Shown here: positions 9,651 to 21,167 of the stretch, one piece after another
Layout of the letters: every line of letters starts with the position of its first letter
Position numbering within the stretch: position 1 is the stretch's first letter
Assembly: GCF_016802725.1 (NCBI RefSeq)
Contig: NC_052679.1
Location: 14,067,635 to 14,131,634, forward strand
Reading direction: 5' to 3'
DNA length: 64,000 nt
Origin: Solenopsis invicta
Taxonomy: Eukaryota; Arthropoda; Insecta; Hymenoptera; Formicidae
Program-made: the position numbers and the translations under genes
The notes under the pieces: model-generated
Told to the model about the DNA's origin: nothing
What the model saw: only the letters and a program-made list of their open reading frames with translations
Database searches by the model: none

Positions 9651-10949
9651 GTTCACTTGGATTAGAGCAGAAAGATTTTTCAATGAAAATACAATAGATA
9701 TTACCACTTGAATTTCATTTAAAAATTAATTAAAGATACCACTAGTTGGGTTTTATTAAAAAGATAAAATAAAAATAATTATACTGTCACTTGCACTTTA
9801 TTTATTAAAAGTAGTACAGCAGTTATTTCAAAGAGGCATATATTCTCTTTATAATTGGCATAATTTAAAGATTTCATACATTTTTTTAGAGAAATACATT
9901 TAGATTGGATAAAACTTAAGATATTTATTTTTATATAAATACCACTCAGGTTGAAATAGGAAGATTTTTCAATGATAACAGAGATAGTATCACTTATTGT
10001 TAGTAAGTGTTATTAGAATATTCATACAATTTCATGCAGTTTAATAATCGTATATTAGTTGTTTCAATGAATCTATGTGTATTCTAAATACTGAAAATAA
10101 GACATTACATATTACATTGTTACGAGTGCTGCACATCAAATTTTCCAAGTGATATAACATATGATTGATACAATACACATGAATATGAAGTTAATTAGAC
10201 CGAATGCGCATTATTAAAATTTTAATTGACAACTATTCAGGAAATCTGTCATATCGCGGTAATCATGAGTACAGCCATAGACTTAGGAAACTATAGACCG
10301 AGTGTAAACTGCTATCTTAGACAAGAGAAGGTGTGATAATCGACGTAAGGGGAAAAACGCACATAGCTTATGGGTCATAGAACAAATAGAGGATAACTTC
10401 AGTTAGACTCGGAAATATTCGGCACGTTCACGCATACGTGAAGCCGAATTTATTCTCTATTTCCCCTTATCGCGTTTATCACCATCTCCGCAAGCGTACG
10501 CTCGGGGTGTGAGTACAGCCATGTTGCAACACATGATCACATGAATATGGCCATGATGCAAGCGCCACTCTGTGACGAAAACGTGTACTTGACAAAATTT
10601 GCTTGGCGACATATAGTAACGTTTCTTACACATGAAAATTTCGAGATTTAGACTTTGCATCGTGTTATCTACGCTCAGAGGGCACGGAGAGAAAAAACAA
10701 AAGCACTTTTATCGTGTAATTTTCCCCAAGCTATTATTTGAGACTACTCAGAATTTGATCGGGTCAGCCGTTACTGAGATCTGATAATTTCGTATACTTG
10801 GAAGTCGCTGAGTCGTGTAAAAAGTTTCTTCGCTAATGCATTCACTTGGCGCGAGATGCGACTGTGTCTCTTGATATTCAAATTACTGGTTTTCAAAATA
10901 ATTCCACTTGATGCAGGTTTTTTTTTCCCAAAATATATTCCTATGTAGT
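9651..10949. other. No recognised gene; hairpin and short direct repeat
   Basis: AT-rich to 10240, then moderate GC. GAGTACAGCCAT occurs at 10267 and 10511. A stem of ATTCGGC and TTCACG pairing with CGTGAA and GCCGAAT lies at about 10409-10443 with a 3-nt bulge and a 4-nt loop. Open frames on both strands are short and carry no motif I recognise. Confidence 0.45.
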
Positions 10950-12769
10950 GAACAAAGTGCTTTATTTTATAAGATATGTTTATTTGTGGGCCCTCTCACT
11001 TTTTCTTCTGCGCTATCTCTTGCTATAATGGTAAGATATTTTTGCGATCGTACAATTAATTTTATATCTTTGTTGAGGACCGAGTTAGAAATTGTGCAAG
11101 GCCTGTAATTTATTACTTCCATAATTGTTTGCTGCTGTTCAAGGTTGTATGTCTGTTCTTTTACCATAAATTCGTAAAATTCCATAGCCAGTACGTCAAC
11201 TCTTCGGCGGAAATCATGGGCAGTTTCTTCGTTCTTTTGTTTAAGCGAATTAAATTTTACTTGCAGGTGGATTATACTGCACTTGCTTAGATACTCTTTC
11301 TCTCTCGAGCGCATCTCTCAGTTGTTCGTAATTACAAACGTCACGAGTAAAAATCAAGCAATGCTTTCCCTTTAAATTTAGTGCATACAACAGCATTAAG
11401 TAAGGTAGACTCTTTGGCTGGATCAATGTTTTTCATAGCGTAATTGCTTGCGTTTAGAAATTCTTGGACACGACTTTGCGCCAAATTCCAGGATCATGTC
11501 CCGCGCTTCCTTTAATCAAAGATAATTTCGAGGTGCTTCGGTCCAGTTACAGATATCTTCTTGCGTGCGTCTGTATGAGATATTGGTGCTATAGCTTTTG
11601 CAATCACGGCCTGTTCAGTGTCGTTCACTTAGATGTGCATATTACGAATGGATACACTCTATCAAACGATCCCATGGATTCGGAGATCTTTCAGTTCGTA
11701 CAGGAATTCTTCTAGCACGGAGGATTTTCCTAATTTGACTAGAGCCTCTTTAGAAATTTTAGGCATTCGCACTTTTGCAGGCATGTGGCGTTGTGTTATT
11801 TCTACACGGTCGTTTTCGTGACTCTCTTTATTTTGTAGAGTTTCTTGCAATATTTAATTTACGTTTTGTGCCATTTTATTAACTCATTGTTGATAAATTT
11901 CTTCAGGATCAAAAGTGTCACTATCGTAATACGTTAGAGAACGTTTGCGCCTGAGGCTCACTTAGCTAAACGTTTTACTGAAATATGATCTTGCTCGTTT
12001 GTTAGTCAGTTGAGCATCGTTTATGTCTGTTACAAGTAAGTCGGATCTAAATCATTGAAGGAAAATTTGCGTTCTGTTGTAACGTTTACCGGCAAAGTTG
12101 CTTCTCCATCGCTTGATTCTCATGACGCTAAAGTTCTATTTACTCGCGTTATTATTTTTTCTAACGCGTCGGTCGCGATTTTCACGGAAGTTCGCGGGTT
12201 TGAATTAAACGTGCGTCACGCCGTTTCACTCAGTAACCACGATCGATTCGAGGACGGCGCTTTCAGTTTATCGGACATTTGCGTCACAAATTAATACAAT
12301 AATTCTGACTTACAATACTACGAACATTCGCATGTTGCCCTTAACTCGTCTAGCTCGGAATTTCCATGAAGGCTTGTTCCTGCTGGTGGCAGTTGTTCGT
12401 GCAACTTTTCCCTTCGTGGCTGTACTCGTTATACTCGTAGGACGTTTCGTCAACATCTCCGATCCCTGCAGTCCCTTTGGTATGTGTCGGTGACTCCGGG
12501 AGTTGATCACTGTGTAGATTGTTTCCTTCACGTGCGACCCTCGGCTTATCAGTCCTCGCTGCGGCTTCATTTTTGCCCGTTGTATATATTTTTCTCTCGA
12601 CTGAGAGACAAAGGAGGAAAGTATTTCTGTTATCCATTACTGTAGGCTTACAGGTCTTATAGTCTCTTCCTCGGTGGCGAAATTGGGGTCTCCTTAGGAT
12701 TCCTTTCAGATTGCAATGGTTTATCTCGGCAAACATAGCTTCATTGATCCCACCGCTGCCACCAATTTT
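10950..12769 (-). pseudogene. LTR-retrotransposon leader and gag relic (Gypsy-like)
   Basis: On the minus strand, directly downstream of the LTR, the sequence reads AATTGGTGGCAGCGGTGGG, a plausible primer-binding region (12748-12768). A decayed gag follows over roughly 12 kb to 10.95 kb. Pieces in shifting frames include a block ending DVCNYEQLRDALERE (about 11.33 kb), then NSLKQKNEETAHDFRRRVD (about 11.2 kb) and IKLIVRSQKYLTI..SAEEKV (about 11.0 kb). These match the capsid part of Gag of Ty3/Gypsy-type elements in character. Several frameshifts and stops are present, and no zinc knuckle, protease, RT or integrase is seen, so the element is truncated near 10.95 kb. Confidence 0.65.
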
Positions 12770-13260
12770 GTTGTACCACCGGGTGAAACAAAATGATATT
12801 TTTGGGCTTTGTTCCGTCCAAAGAGTTGGAATCCTCGAGGAGATCGCTGAATGACACTTGGGGTTGCGAAGAACACTCCGTCTTGATTTTGACAATTTAT
12901 TTACTCATGTAATAATGTGGCTGACGGGTCACGTTTTGTACACTTACACTCCGCCGCTGGAAGTGTCGGATGACGGTCTTATCGCAGAGCGCATAACGTG
13001 CCGTACGTCAAACTGTAATGAAGAAAACTCCCGCTTCCCACTATTAGGCAATTAAATGTATATTATCATTAATCACAAATTGTGATTGAGCCCTCGGTAT
13101 GATTATTTATAGTCATTGCTGTGTCAACCGCGCGCGGCTCTAGTTGCTCGCGCAATTAAAAAATGCGCAGTCTTGCATTTCCGGCGTAACGAGAGCTCGT
13201 GACGTAATCGTTACTATGCCGAAATGCAAGATGATTACGGTAGTTACTAAAGTTATAACA
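12770..13260 (-). repeat. Probable 5' LTR of the gag relic (about 491 bp)
   Basis: On the minus strand the segment starts TGTTATAAC and ends GGTGGTACAACA, giving the TG...CA ends with short inverted termini expected of an LTR. Internally it has a TATA-like CTATAAATAAT and an AATAAA signal about 150 bp before the end, and it is followed at once by the primer-binding-like sequence. Near its start an inverted pair (CTTGCATTTC.GGC / GCC.GAAATGCAAG, 13171-13232) forms a strong hairpin. The start is inferred from the terminal sequence only, because no second LTR is present for comparison. Confidence 0.55.
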
Positions 13261-14150
13261 ATTTTTTAATTTTTTATAACTTTGTTATGAAAATGTTACT
13301 TAATCTGATACGAATTTATTTGCAAGCGTTCAATCTTTACGTCAACATTTTTTGCCCATATCGCTCAACGTTTATGATTTTTGGAAAATACTTTTATAAT
13401 TGTATATTGTTTCGATGACGATTGGAATTTTTGCGAAGTTTTGCGAAGCATACATCTATATAAAACTTAAATTGATTATATTACACTGTTACATATATAT
13501 GAACACATTCTACTATTCATGAAAAAGCGGGATGGCCTATATTTCCCTCTCACTCGCAAAAATTTGATGAAATAAAACCAGTCTCTAATTAAATGGTCTC
13601 TAACTCTTATAACTTTTTTGTACAAAATAAATAGGATAAATTGGGGTATTATGGCCAAAAGATGGCCATAGTCTATAATTTCTCCAATAATTGTTAAATA
13701 GTGCATTACTCATTTTGAAAGGTAATCAATATTTTCAGTAATTTATATGCGTACACTATTCGGAATAATCATATTCTGAATATTATATAATACTTTTACT
13801 TTTGACTACCTGCAAAGTTTTGCATGTGTTTTCTAAAAGCTGCTAATAACGTCGAACAAATTGCAATTAACCGTAATCAACATTATGTGTGTAATAAAGG
13901 AATCTAAATTGTAACGTGACTTATAATTTATACTTTCACTTTCATTATTTATTTAAATACACTGTGATCATCTTTTTCTACAATTGCGGCAAGATAACCC
14001 ATTTTATATTTCATACATTGTTTTTCTTTAAATTGTAGTAATTTGTTTCGTTTTTTTACTTTAAAAAAATTATAATTATTATATTATTATTGCAATATCA
14101 GATTTTAATTTTTATATTACTATTGCAATATTATAATTACAACTAAATTA
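13261..14150. other. AT-rich stretch, nothing recognised
   Basis: No exon, RNA or complete element is evident. A short inverted pair ATGGCCA..TGGCCAT lies near 13650. Confidence 0.5.
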
Positions 14151-14154
14151 CATA

Positions 14155-14160
<6 letters not shown>

Positions 14161-14206
<46 letters not shown>
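14161..14206. repeat. (TA)23 microsatellite
   Basis: An uninterrupted TA run abuts the outer edge of the large palindrome that follows. Confidence 0.95.
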
Positions 14207-14212
<6 letters not shown>

Positions 14213-14230
14213 GCGTTGGTCATCAATAAA

Positions 14231-14362
14231 ATATGCATTGGTCATCTTATCAAACTTCTAAAAAAAAGATAACTATAGTATTATCAAACAGCCTACATAT
14301 TTTATGTTAAATTAAACTGTAACATTTTCTAAAGTAATAAATAAAATTTATAATTTTATATA

Positions 14363-14420
<58 letters not shown>

Positions 14421-14553
14421 TATATAGAGTTATAAATTTTATTTATTACTTTAGAAAATGTTACAGTTTATGTTGAACATAAAATATGTAGCCTGTCTGA
14501 TAATACTATAGTTATCTTTTCCTTAGAAGTTTGATAAAATGGCCAATGCATAT
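14231..14553. mobile_element. Large near-perfect palindrome centred on (TA)n
   Basis: The arms 14231-14370 and 14413-14553 are inverted copies of about 140 bp, roughly 93% identical and without visible indels. Examples are ATATGCATTGGTCATCTTAT against its inverse at the right end, and AACTGTAACATTTTCTAAAG near the middle. The loop is a pure (TA) tract at 14371-14412. It looks like a recently formed palindromic MITE or inverted duplication with the loop expanded as a microsatellite. Confidence 0.85.
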
Positions 14554-14554
14554 A

Positions 14555-16070
14555 TTATAGGGGAGAGGGGAGTAAGATAACTTCAAGGTTTGTCGATATT
14601 TGCTCATTTCTGTGGTAATGTAAAAATAACTATCAATTTTTTTAAATGCACTAAAACCTTGTTTATAATCAATAAAAATTAGAAGTTATTAAATAAACTA
14701 GAATTTTTTAAAATTTAAATTATTTTAGGACATGTCAATTTTGTCATCTTATCCCCAAATGCGGGTATAATGACTTTTAATACCGAATAAGGTAAAAAAC
14801 AATCAAATAAAGTTAAAAATGTACTCTTATAAATAAAAAAGATTTATTATAATATAACAATCTTATATAATTTTGATATTGCAACGTAGTTAGAGAGAAT
14901 GTAAATAAAACAAAAAATATTTATGTAATCTATAAAAATAAAATTATTAAAATTGTGATATACAGTACGATACATATTGCGATTAAAATTGCGTTATATA
15001 TAGTCAAAATGCTATTAAAATCGAAAAAATTAATGCACAAATGTATTACCTTATCTATGCACAACTTTCGTCATCTTACTCCCAGTCGCCGTGTTTACTT
15101 GTTTATGAAAAAGTTAACAAAAAAGTAATAAATCGTTGTTGTCCAAATAACAGTAATGGTAACGTGTTACTTTATGAAATCACTGACGGTAAAGAGTTAA
15201 AAATTTTTACAAAAAGTAACAGTAACGCGTTATTTTTTTTAAGGTAACGTTCCCAACCTAGATTTCTAATAAGTTTTTTTTTAAACTTAATAGTATTATT
15301 AATTTTAAGTTTATTGAAGTATTATATCAAATATTATTAAAGAATAACAAAAATAAAAATCTATTTCTTATTTTAAAGAATTATAACCATTTCGCCCGAG
15401 TTTATCCTAATATTCTGTTGTAAAACCTTCACTTTTTCTTAACTCATCATTATTTTAGCCTTTAATATTCAGAGTACAGTTTACTTTTATTTACATAATA
15501 GGGTTTCTAGTTTCATGCTGCCTCTCTCAAATGTCGTAATTCACGTTACGTATCATTACATAGTTCATCTATTTCCGTGGATGTCTGATCTATGTACAAC
15601 GATCAAAGGAAATAGTTAACGCAGCCGAGTCAGAACATCACTCAATCGTGATGAATTTAATCGCGGCGCCGGGTCAGTATGCGCGGATGTGATTTCCGTA
15701 GTATTGTGGCTTGCTGCTTAATTACAGTAATTGTATCAAAGTAGCGTGCGCAGCCCTATATGTCTAACAGTTATGTCAACGCAACGCCAGCCGCTATGCC
15801 AGCCACTATAAAGCCAACGGATACGTATACGCGCATACAGTCTATTCGCTAGGTATTCATGACACTCGCTCTATATTAGTATGCTACCCTGTTCTCGATA
15901 GCTCGATGGCCTTTGTCACTCCGTGATCGCTGCAAACAAGTCAGACAAGTCTTGCAACGATCATTCACATGTGAGAAAGGAACGTGACGGAAAGAAAGCA
16001 ACGAAAAAGAGTACAAAATGTTTAATGAATATACTTCGGCTTTGCTTTCAAACGATATAAGTTCTTTTAC
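14555..16070. other. No recognised gene; GGGGAGTAAGAT repeats and GTAAC-rich patch
   Basis: GGGGAGTAAGATAAC (14572) recurs inverted as TCATCTTACTCCC (about 15070) and as TCATCTTATCCCC (14748), suggesting repeat ends around 14.57-15.09 kb. Bases 15110-15245 are rich in GTAAC/GTTAC. Bases 15490-16020 have normal GC but no exon I can support. Confidence 0.45.
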
Positions 16071-17078
16071 GCACTGAGAGAATTTTGTATCAAAATAAAA
16101 AACTTTACTTGATTAAAAGAAATTACTTATTTGATTACTTCTAGCTAAACATTTATCCGAAAAAGATTAATGCATTTTATTGATTAAAAATGTTTTTTTT
16201 TTTTAACTGAAAAGCATACGCTTGACAAAAGAATTTAAGAATAAAAACAAAAAGACAAATGTTGAACACAAAGAAATATTTACCTTGTTGAACTTTTTTT
16301 TAAAGAATAATGTCCAAAATTAAATAAATTGTTGTTTGAATTATTTCAAAAATCTAAATACTTTTAAGAAATTTTTAGATCAATATAAAATATTTAAATA
16401 CGAATATTTAGATCAATTATAAACTTAGCCACAAATCTTTGCACTAGTATAATATTTAATATACTGTCTTTAAACACTTCATATATCTATCTTTATTTTC
16501 AGAGTTCAATTTTGGAGTTCAAAACATTACTTCATCATCATTTTATAAAAGCATAGTTGAGAAAGCGCATAATGCTATCTTTCCTATTCTATATGAGTTT
16601 TCTAATTACGAGAATTAAACTTCGCCACGTCCATCTGTTAATGCAGCATACCGCTCGCTGGATCTCATATATTACAAAAATTTGATTGCTTGAATAGAAA
16701 AATTATTTATTTAAAGCAAAAATATATTTAATATCTTGTCTGCAAATAAACAATGTATTTAAATTTAGAAAACAATTTATTTTTATCTGGTTTATTTATT
16801 AAACAAATAAAACTTTAACTGCAATTTTTATATTTAAAGAAATCTATTTCCTTCTTGTAAAAAAGTTGTTTGTTTATATTTACATTACAACATTTCAAAT
16901 CAAAGAGATTCTTTTTTAAATAAAAAAACTCAATTTAAAAAAATCACTTTGTAGATTTAAAAAAATATTACTTCAAATGTGTTTTTTTTTTAATAATTCA
17001 CAAATATTATTTTTACTGAGAACACGTTTCAAAGAAATACATTTTTTGTTTAATTTTAATAATTATTTTTCTCAGTGC
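16071..17078. mobile_element. CACTGA-ended AT-rich TIR element, copy 2 (about 1.0 kb)
   Basis: It starts GCACTGAGAGAATTTTG and ends TTTTCTCAGTGC, an inverted pair. The interior has AT-rich subterminal repeats plus a unique core (about 16500-16665) with TTACTTCATCATCA(T/C)TTTATAAAA and TTTTCTAATTACGAGAA. That core is shared with 42432-43453, which is therefore the same family. No ORF is present. A TA flank is not clear for this copy. Confidence 0.8.
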
Positions 17079-17148
17079 AACATTTTCGGACTTTCTATCG
17101 TTTAACCTTTTTTTTGGAAAGAGATTTGGCCCCCTCACATTGTTCACA

Positions 17149-17184
17149 GCCGCCGCGCGCCGTCGTCGCCGCCGTCGCCGTCGT
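17149..17184. repeat. (CCG/CGT)n-rich short repeat
   Basis: GCCGCCGCGCGCCGTCGTCG continues as mixed GCC and GTC triplets. It creates opposite-strand arginine and alanine runs in spurious ORFs. It lies about 300 bp upstream of the first CUB exon. Confidence 0.85.
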
Positions 17185-17476
17185 TTTAACAAATTCATAC
17201 GCTAGGTGCGCTTATAATGAAATTAATTACAGCTCTCGCCCATCTTGTTTCATTAGTACCGTGGGGAATAAGATAAACCGCGTGCGTGTACCGTCGCGCA
17301 GTACCGCTCGGACAAAAAATGCATGTAATAATATTTCAGTATTCATAAAAATGCAAGCTTTAATATCGCGTGTTAAATAGGGCATTTATAATGACCTTCA
17401 TGCGGTAGTAAGTGATGTTATAATGTATGTCCATCTGAAAATGCACGCAAAGCAACTTAAGTTAATCGTATTTCAG

Positions 17477-17536
17477 GTTGAAGGAAAGAATCCGTTTGGT
17501 CTTTGAGGAGATTTCCCTGCAAAAAGGAGATTTAAG
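17477..17536 (+). CDS. Coding exon: CUB-domain protein (CUB middle part)
   Basis: This 60-bp exon is bounded by an acceptor (CGTATTTCAG|G) and a strong donor (TTAAG|GTGAGT). Entered in phase 2 (one base completes a codon), it reads LKERIRLVFEEISLQKGDL with no stop and ends with two bases of a codon (phase 2). The pattern R-I-x-L-x-F-x-x-I/F-x-L is the third-strand region of CUB domains, extracellular modules of secreted and membrane proteins. The split codon AG|T plus the next exon at 33848 yields Ser-Cys and continues the CUB domain without a gap. The preceding exon, with the first two CUB cysteines, was not found in the 17.4 kb upstream. The small size makes the call depend on the joint fit of splice sites, phase and CUB pattern. 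Confidence 0.78.
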
Positions 17537-18179
17537 GTGAGTATTACGTCTTTATTTTTTTTTCCTAACGCAAGCGAAACACGTGAAATACGCGTTGTGC
17601 CGAACGAGATGTAAGGGAGAATAATGGCAAAGGGTAAATAAACACGTGACAACAAATTAGAGATTAAATCGATTGTCCAAGACATTTTCAATGCACGTCG
17701 ATCGTTATCATAAAATTTCTTTTCATCATAAACGATTTACAAATTTTTCCTTCCGGCGGCGCGGCGCATCCCGAAGTTGATAGATTTGCGGTAGCAACAT
17801 TTGGGTGCATCCGCGGGAAAAGTTTGCCGTACGTTCTTCGCATATCCCGGATAGAAATTGAGTTCTGCAAGTTGCGAAAGAGAAAAAGCTGGGGAGATTT
17901 AGCGGGAGGGATCAAAGTCGCGAATTCACCAAGTATGACCGAGGCTGCCTCGTCTACGTAAAAGATGCGCCATTAAGCCCCGTCGGCTGGTAGGATAGCG
18001 CGACCTGTCGATTTAAAACTTTGAAACTACCGTCCGTGCGGCGCGGCGTGTTGAAAACAGCGCGTAACCGAAACCGCGAAAGGGATGTCCGGATGGACGT
18101 AAATGGGAGTAGAGGACTCGGAGACACATTCGAATGGCTGGCCTTCCCCATTCATGTGATAAGTAGAGCTTTGGACATT

Positions 18180-19612
18180 GTCGGTTTTCGTACATATTGG
18201 TTTACTTCAGAGATCCAGACCGAATCGAAGTCGAAAACCGTTCTATAACTTTTTTTTTTTTACGTGAACCGAAACCGAAACTAAATTCTGTAAAATTCGT
18301 AATACCGAACTTATAACCGAATCAATAAAATAATCTTTAATTTACAGTTACTTTTTGGTTTTTTACCGGTTCTTAATATGTACAGAACTGTTTTCTTAAA
18401 ACTGTTAAATTGATTGCTAAACTAATTCTACATTGAAAGAAGAATGATAAACTCTGAATTAGTGCAGTCAATACAGCTACAAAGAATGAACCTTTTAAAA
18501 TTATTCTGTAATAACTATAATCCGTAAAAATTAATAACTAATTATCGAGGGGGTAATCACTTAATGTAATCGCGGGACAGTGTCTCCGAAATTATTATGA
18601 AATCTTTACGAAATCCTCATACAATCATTTTGCAATTAGACGTAATGATAAAGTCAGATGAAATCATCAGAAATTATAATAAAATCACCAGAAATCATAT
18701 GTAAATCAGAAGAAATCATGTTGGATTTCTGTGTAATCAATTGAAATCATGTGTAATGATCATGAAATTTATGATAAAATCATGTATGACGATCATAAGA
18801 TTTAATGAAATCAGTACAAGTTTTTGGCTTTTATAATCAATTTTTCATATTGTCTTTAAAAAAAAAAGTTATCAAAAATTTTTATGACCTTTTTAGTAAA
18901 AAAAATCTTTTATCAATCATAATGAATTCCAATAAAGTCTTGGATATATCTATTTTTTGAGTGGTTAGATCTCAATTTAATTTTATTGGAAAGAAATTAG
19001 CAAATAATGGTATTTATAGTTAAATAAAATCATTTTTATTCACAAGAAATTTGATAATAACATATGCAATCACGAAAAATTATTGTGTAATCAGATGAAA
19101 TAATGTGAAATCAAATGAAATCATTTAATCTGTGGTACAACATTTTAGCTAGTGGTTACCTCCTTGCTAATTATAGTAAAATGTGAGAAATTTTTACATG
19201 CAGTTTTAAAGTTATGTTTCACATATGTATATATGTTTTCAGTTATTAGCAATTATTTTACGAAAACATAATGTATAAGAATTCCTCGCATTCGACTGAT
19301 TTATGATTAGTCAATTTTTTTCTATTAGTATTTAATATTGTAGTAATAGACTTTTTAATTTTTATTTCTCTCTTCACATACATACATACATACACAATTT
19401 AATAGAATAAATATATAATAGCAAAAAGCATATTTTTAATTTTTAATTCCTCTTCTACCGCGCGAATAACTGTAATCGTTGAAAACCGTAAAAACCGTCA
19501 GTTTCAGTTTTCACTGGTCGAGAAATCGAAACTGAAAAACGAAACACCTATTTGACGTTTTATTAAACCGTAACCGGAACCGAACTAAAAAGAATCGTTT
19601 GGTCCATGTCCT
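18180..19612. mobile_element. Possible AACCG-ended element hosting a hAT MITE
   Basis: Both ends are rich in the same motif: ACCGAAACCGAAAC near 18270 and CCGTAACCGGAACCGAAC near 19570, with AAACCGT copies around 18235 and 19485. The arms are loosely direct rather than a clean TIR, so this is tentative. The hAT-type insertion at 18546-19166 lies inside. Confidence 0.35.
18546..19166. mobile_element. hAT-type MITE (621 bp) with 8-bp target duplication
   Basis: The ends are CGAGGGGGTAATCAC and, inverted, CAAGGAGGTAACCAC (12 of 15 identical). The element is flanked on both sides by an identical 8-bp CTAATTAT (18538-18545 and 19167-19174). An 8-bp duplication with short CA(A/G)GG-like ends is typical of the hAT superfamily. 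The interior carries many dispersed GAAATCAT/GTAATCA units (18600-18820, 19070-19130), likely subterminal transposase-binding repeats. There is no ORF, so it is non-autonomous. Confidence 0.82.
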
Positions 19613-21014
19613 TGATCTACTTTTTATTTGGCGATTTAAATATATTTATTTCATGAAGTCGCTTCTTACTGGATTTTTGTTTCACTTTAATTTTAGTTTG
19701 AAGTTACGTTACGTTAAGTTACATTAGATCATGGATGTTCGAAAAAGATATTGAGCATGTTGTCATGCATTTATGCTTTCTAAGTATATTCAGGATATTT
19801 CAGAAACTTCGAAATCCTTATCGACTTCCACTATACTTTCTGGACCGATAACTTTACAATTCAAACGAGAGACACGTAATCAAAGCCACAGGGTTGTTGA
19901 AAACTTTAAGACGCATTTTTGCATACTTTTATGTATACACGTATGCAATTATTAAAAGCGCAATCGCATTACAGTTAAAACGTAATTACAGTTAAAAAGA
20001 AAAACCAAAGTTGGAATTAGTGTATTCAACCATTACTGCCGAAGCAGACATATTTTTGTGGTTTTGGTAAAAATTAAATTGGTTTCGTCAGCGTAATTGA
20101 GATTTTATCTCTTTAATTTTGAACAAAATGTAAAAATATCTCTTAATTACGACAAACATTACAAATAATGTAATTTCCTTAAAATTATTTGATAAATAAG
20201 TTATAAATTAATTTAAAGACGTGAAGAACAATTAATTTGGTTATTTGATAACAGTATTTTTATGAAAATCAGAAAATAAATTTTCTCAAATTTTAACATG
20301 AATAGCAGAGGAAAGTCGCCAATACTAACGCAGATCTCATAAAGTGGCACTTTTATTTTTCGAAAATTAAACATTGCATTGTATTAATACTGGTAAAAAC
20401 ATGATCAATTTAATTAAAGAAATAGAATAATTAAATAAATAAAAATCCACAGTTTATACATTTATGACTGTTTTCTGTATAAAATTTGTTACAAACAATT
20501 TTTTTAAAAGAGAGAATAAAATTTACACGATTTTCTTTTGCATATTGCATAGTTTAAACAAGAGTGAGTAATGTGAGTATATTAATGGCAACATTAGAAC
20601 ATTTTACATGTTTTTAGTTTCCTAAAACTGTTTTATTTATACTTTTCTCTTTTATATTTTCTTGATCATACGGTTTGGAACATAAAATCACTGTGCGGCT
20701 TAAATTGACATGTTTCTCCATGAAAATATACAAAAACTACTAAAAAGTATTCAACTACATACAATGTTGACAGAAATTTCATAAATTTTTACACATTTTG
20801 TTTAATACTTTGAGATAGGAAATGCAGCGTTGTATGCAACAGATCCAAATGTACACTAAGACAAAAAACCAATAGAGAGGCTTAGTTCAATTCTAGCCTT
20901 TTAATTTTATAAACTTTAGTTTTATAAACTTTATTTTATAAACTTAATTATTCAACACGTAAGAATTTATATTATTATTTAATTTATCAATTTATTTTAT
21001 AGTTAAAGCCAGCC
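19613..21014. other. AT-rich intronic stretch, nothing recognised
   Basis: It contains a pyrimidine/ACTT-biased low-complexity region and short AT repeats (for example TTTATAAACTTTA duplicated near 20920-20945). No exon-like sequence is present. Confidence 0.5.
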
Positions 21015-21167
21015 GCGCACACTTTGCATGACTGTTTACCGTAACACGTACCGTAAGAATTTGCCAATCACGGTCGAGAATGATCTCACAATTTTGACAA
21101 TTCTCGACCGTGATTGGCAAATTCTTATAACACGTGTTACGATTACGGTTATGCAAAGTATGTGCGA
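21015..21167. mobile_element. Palindromic MITE with perfect inner 28-bp arms
   Basis: Inner arms 21054-21081 and 21100-21127 are perfect inverted copies containing TTGCCAATCACGGTCGAGAA. Outer arms 21015-21050 and 21130-21167 match less well (CGCACA..CTTTGCAT ... and inverse ATGCAAAG.ATGTGCG; ACCGTAA and TTACGGT). The loop is 18 bp. The whole folds as one hairpin and is GC-richer than the surrounding intron. Confidence 0.85.
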
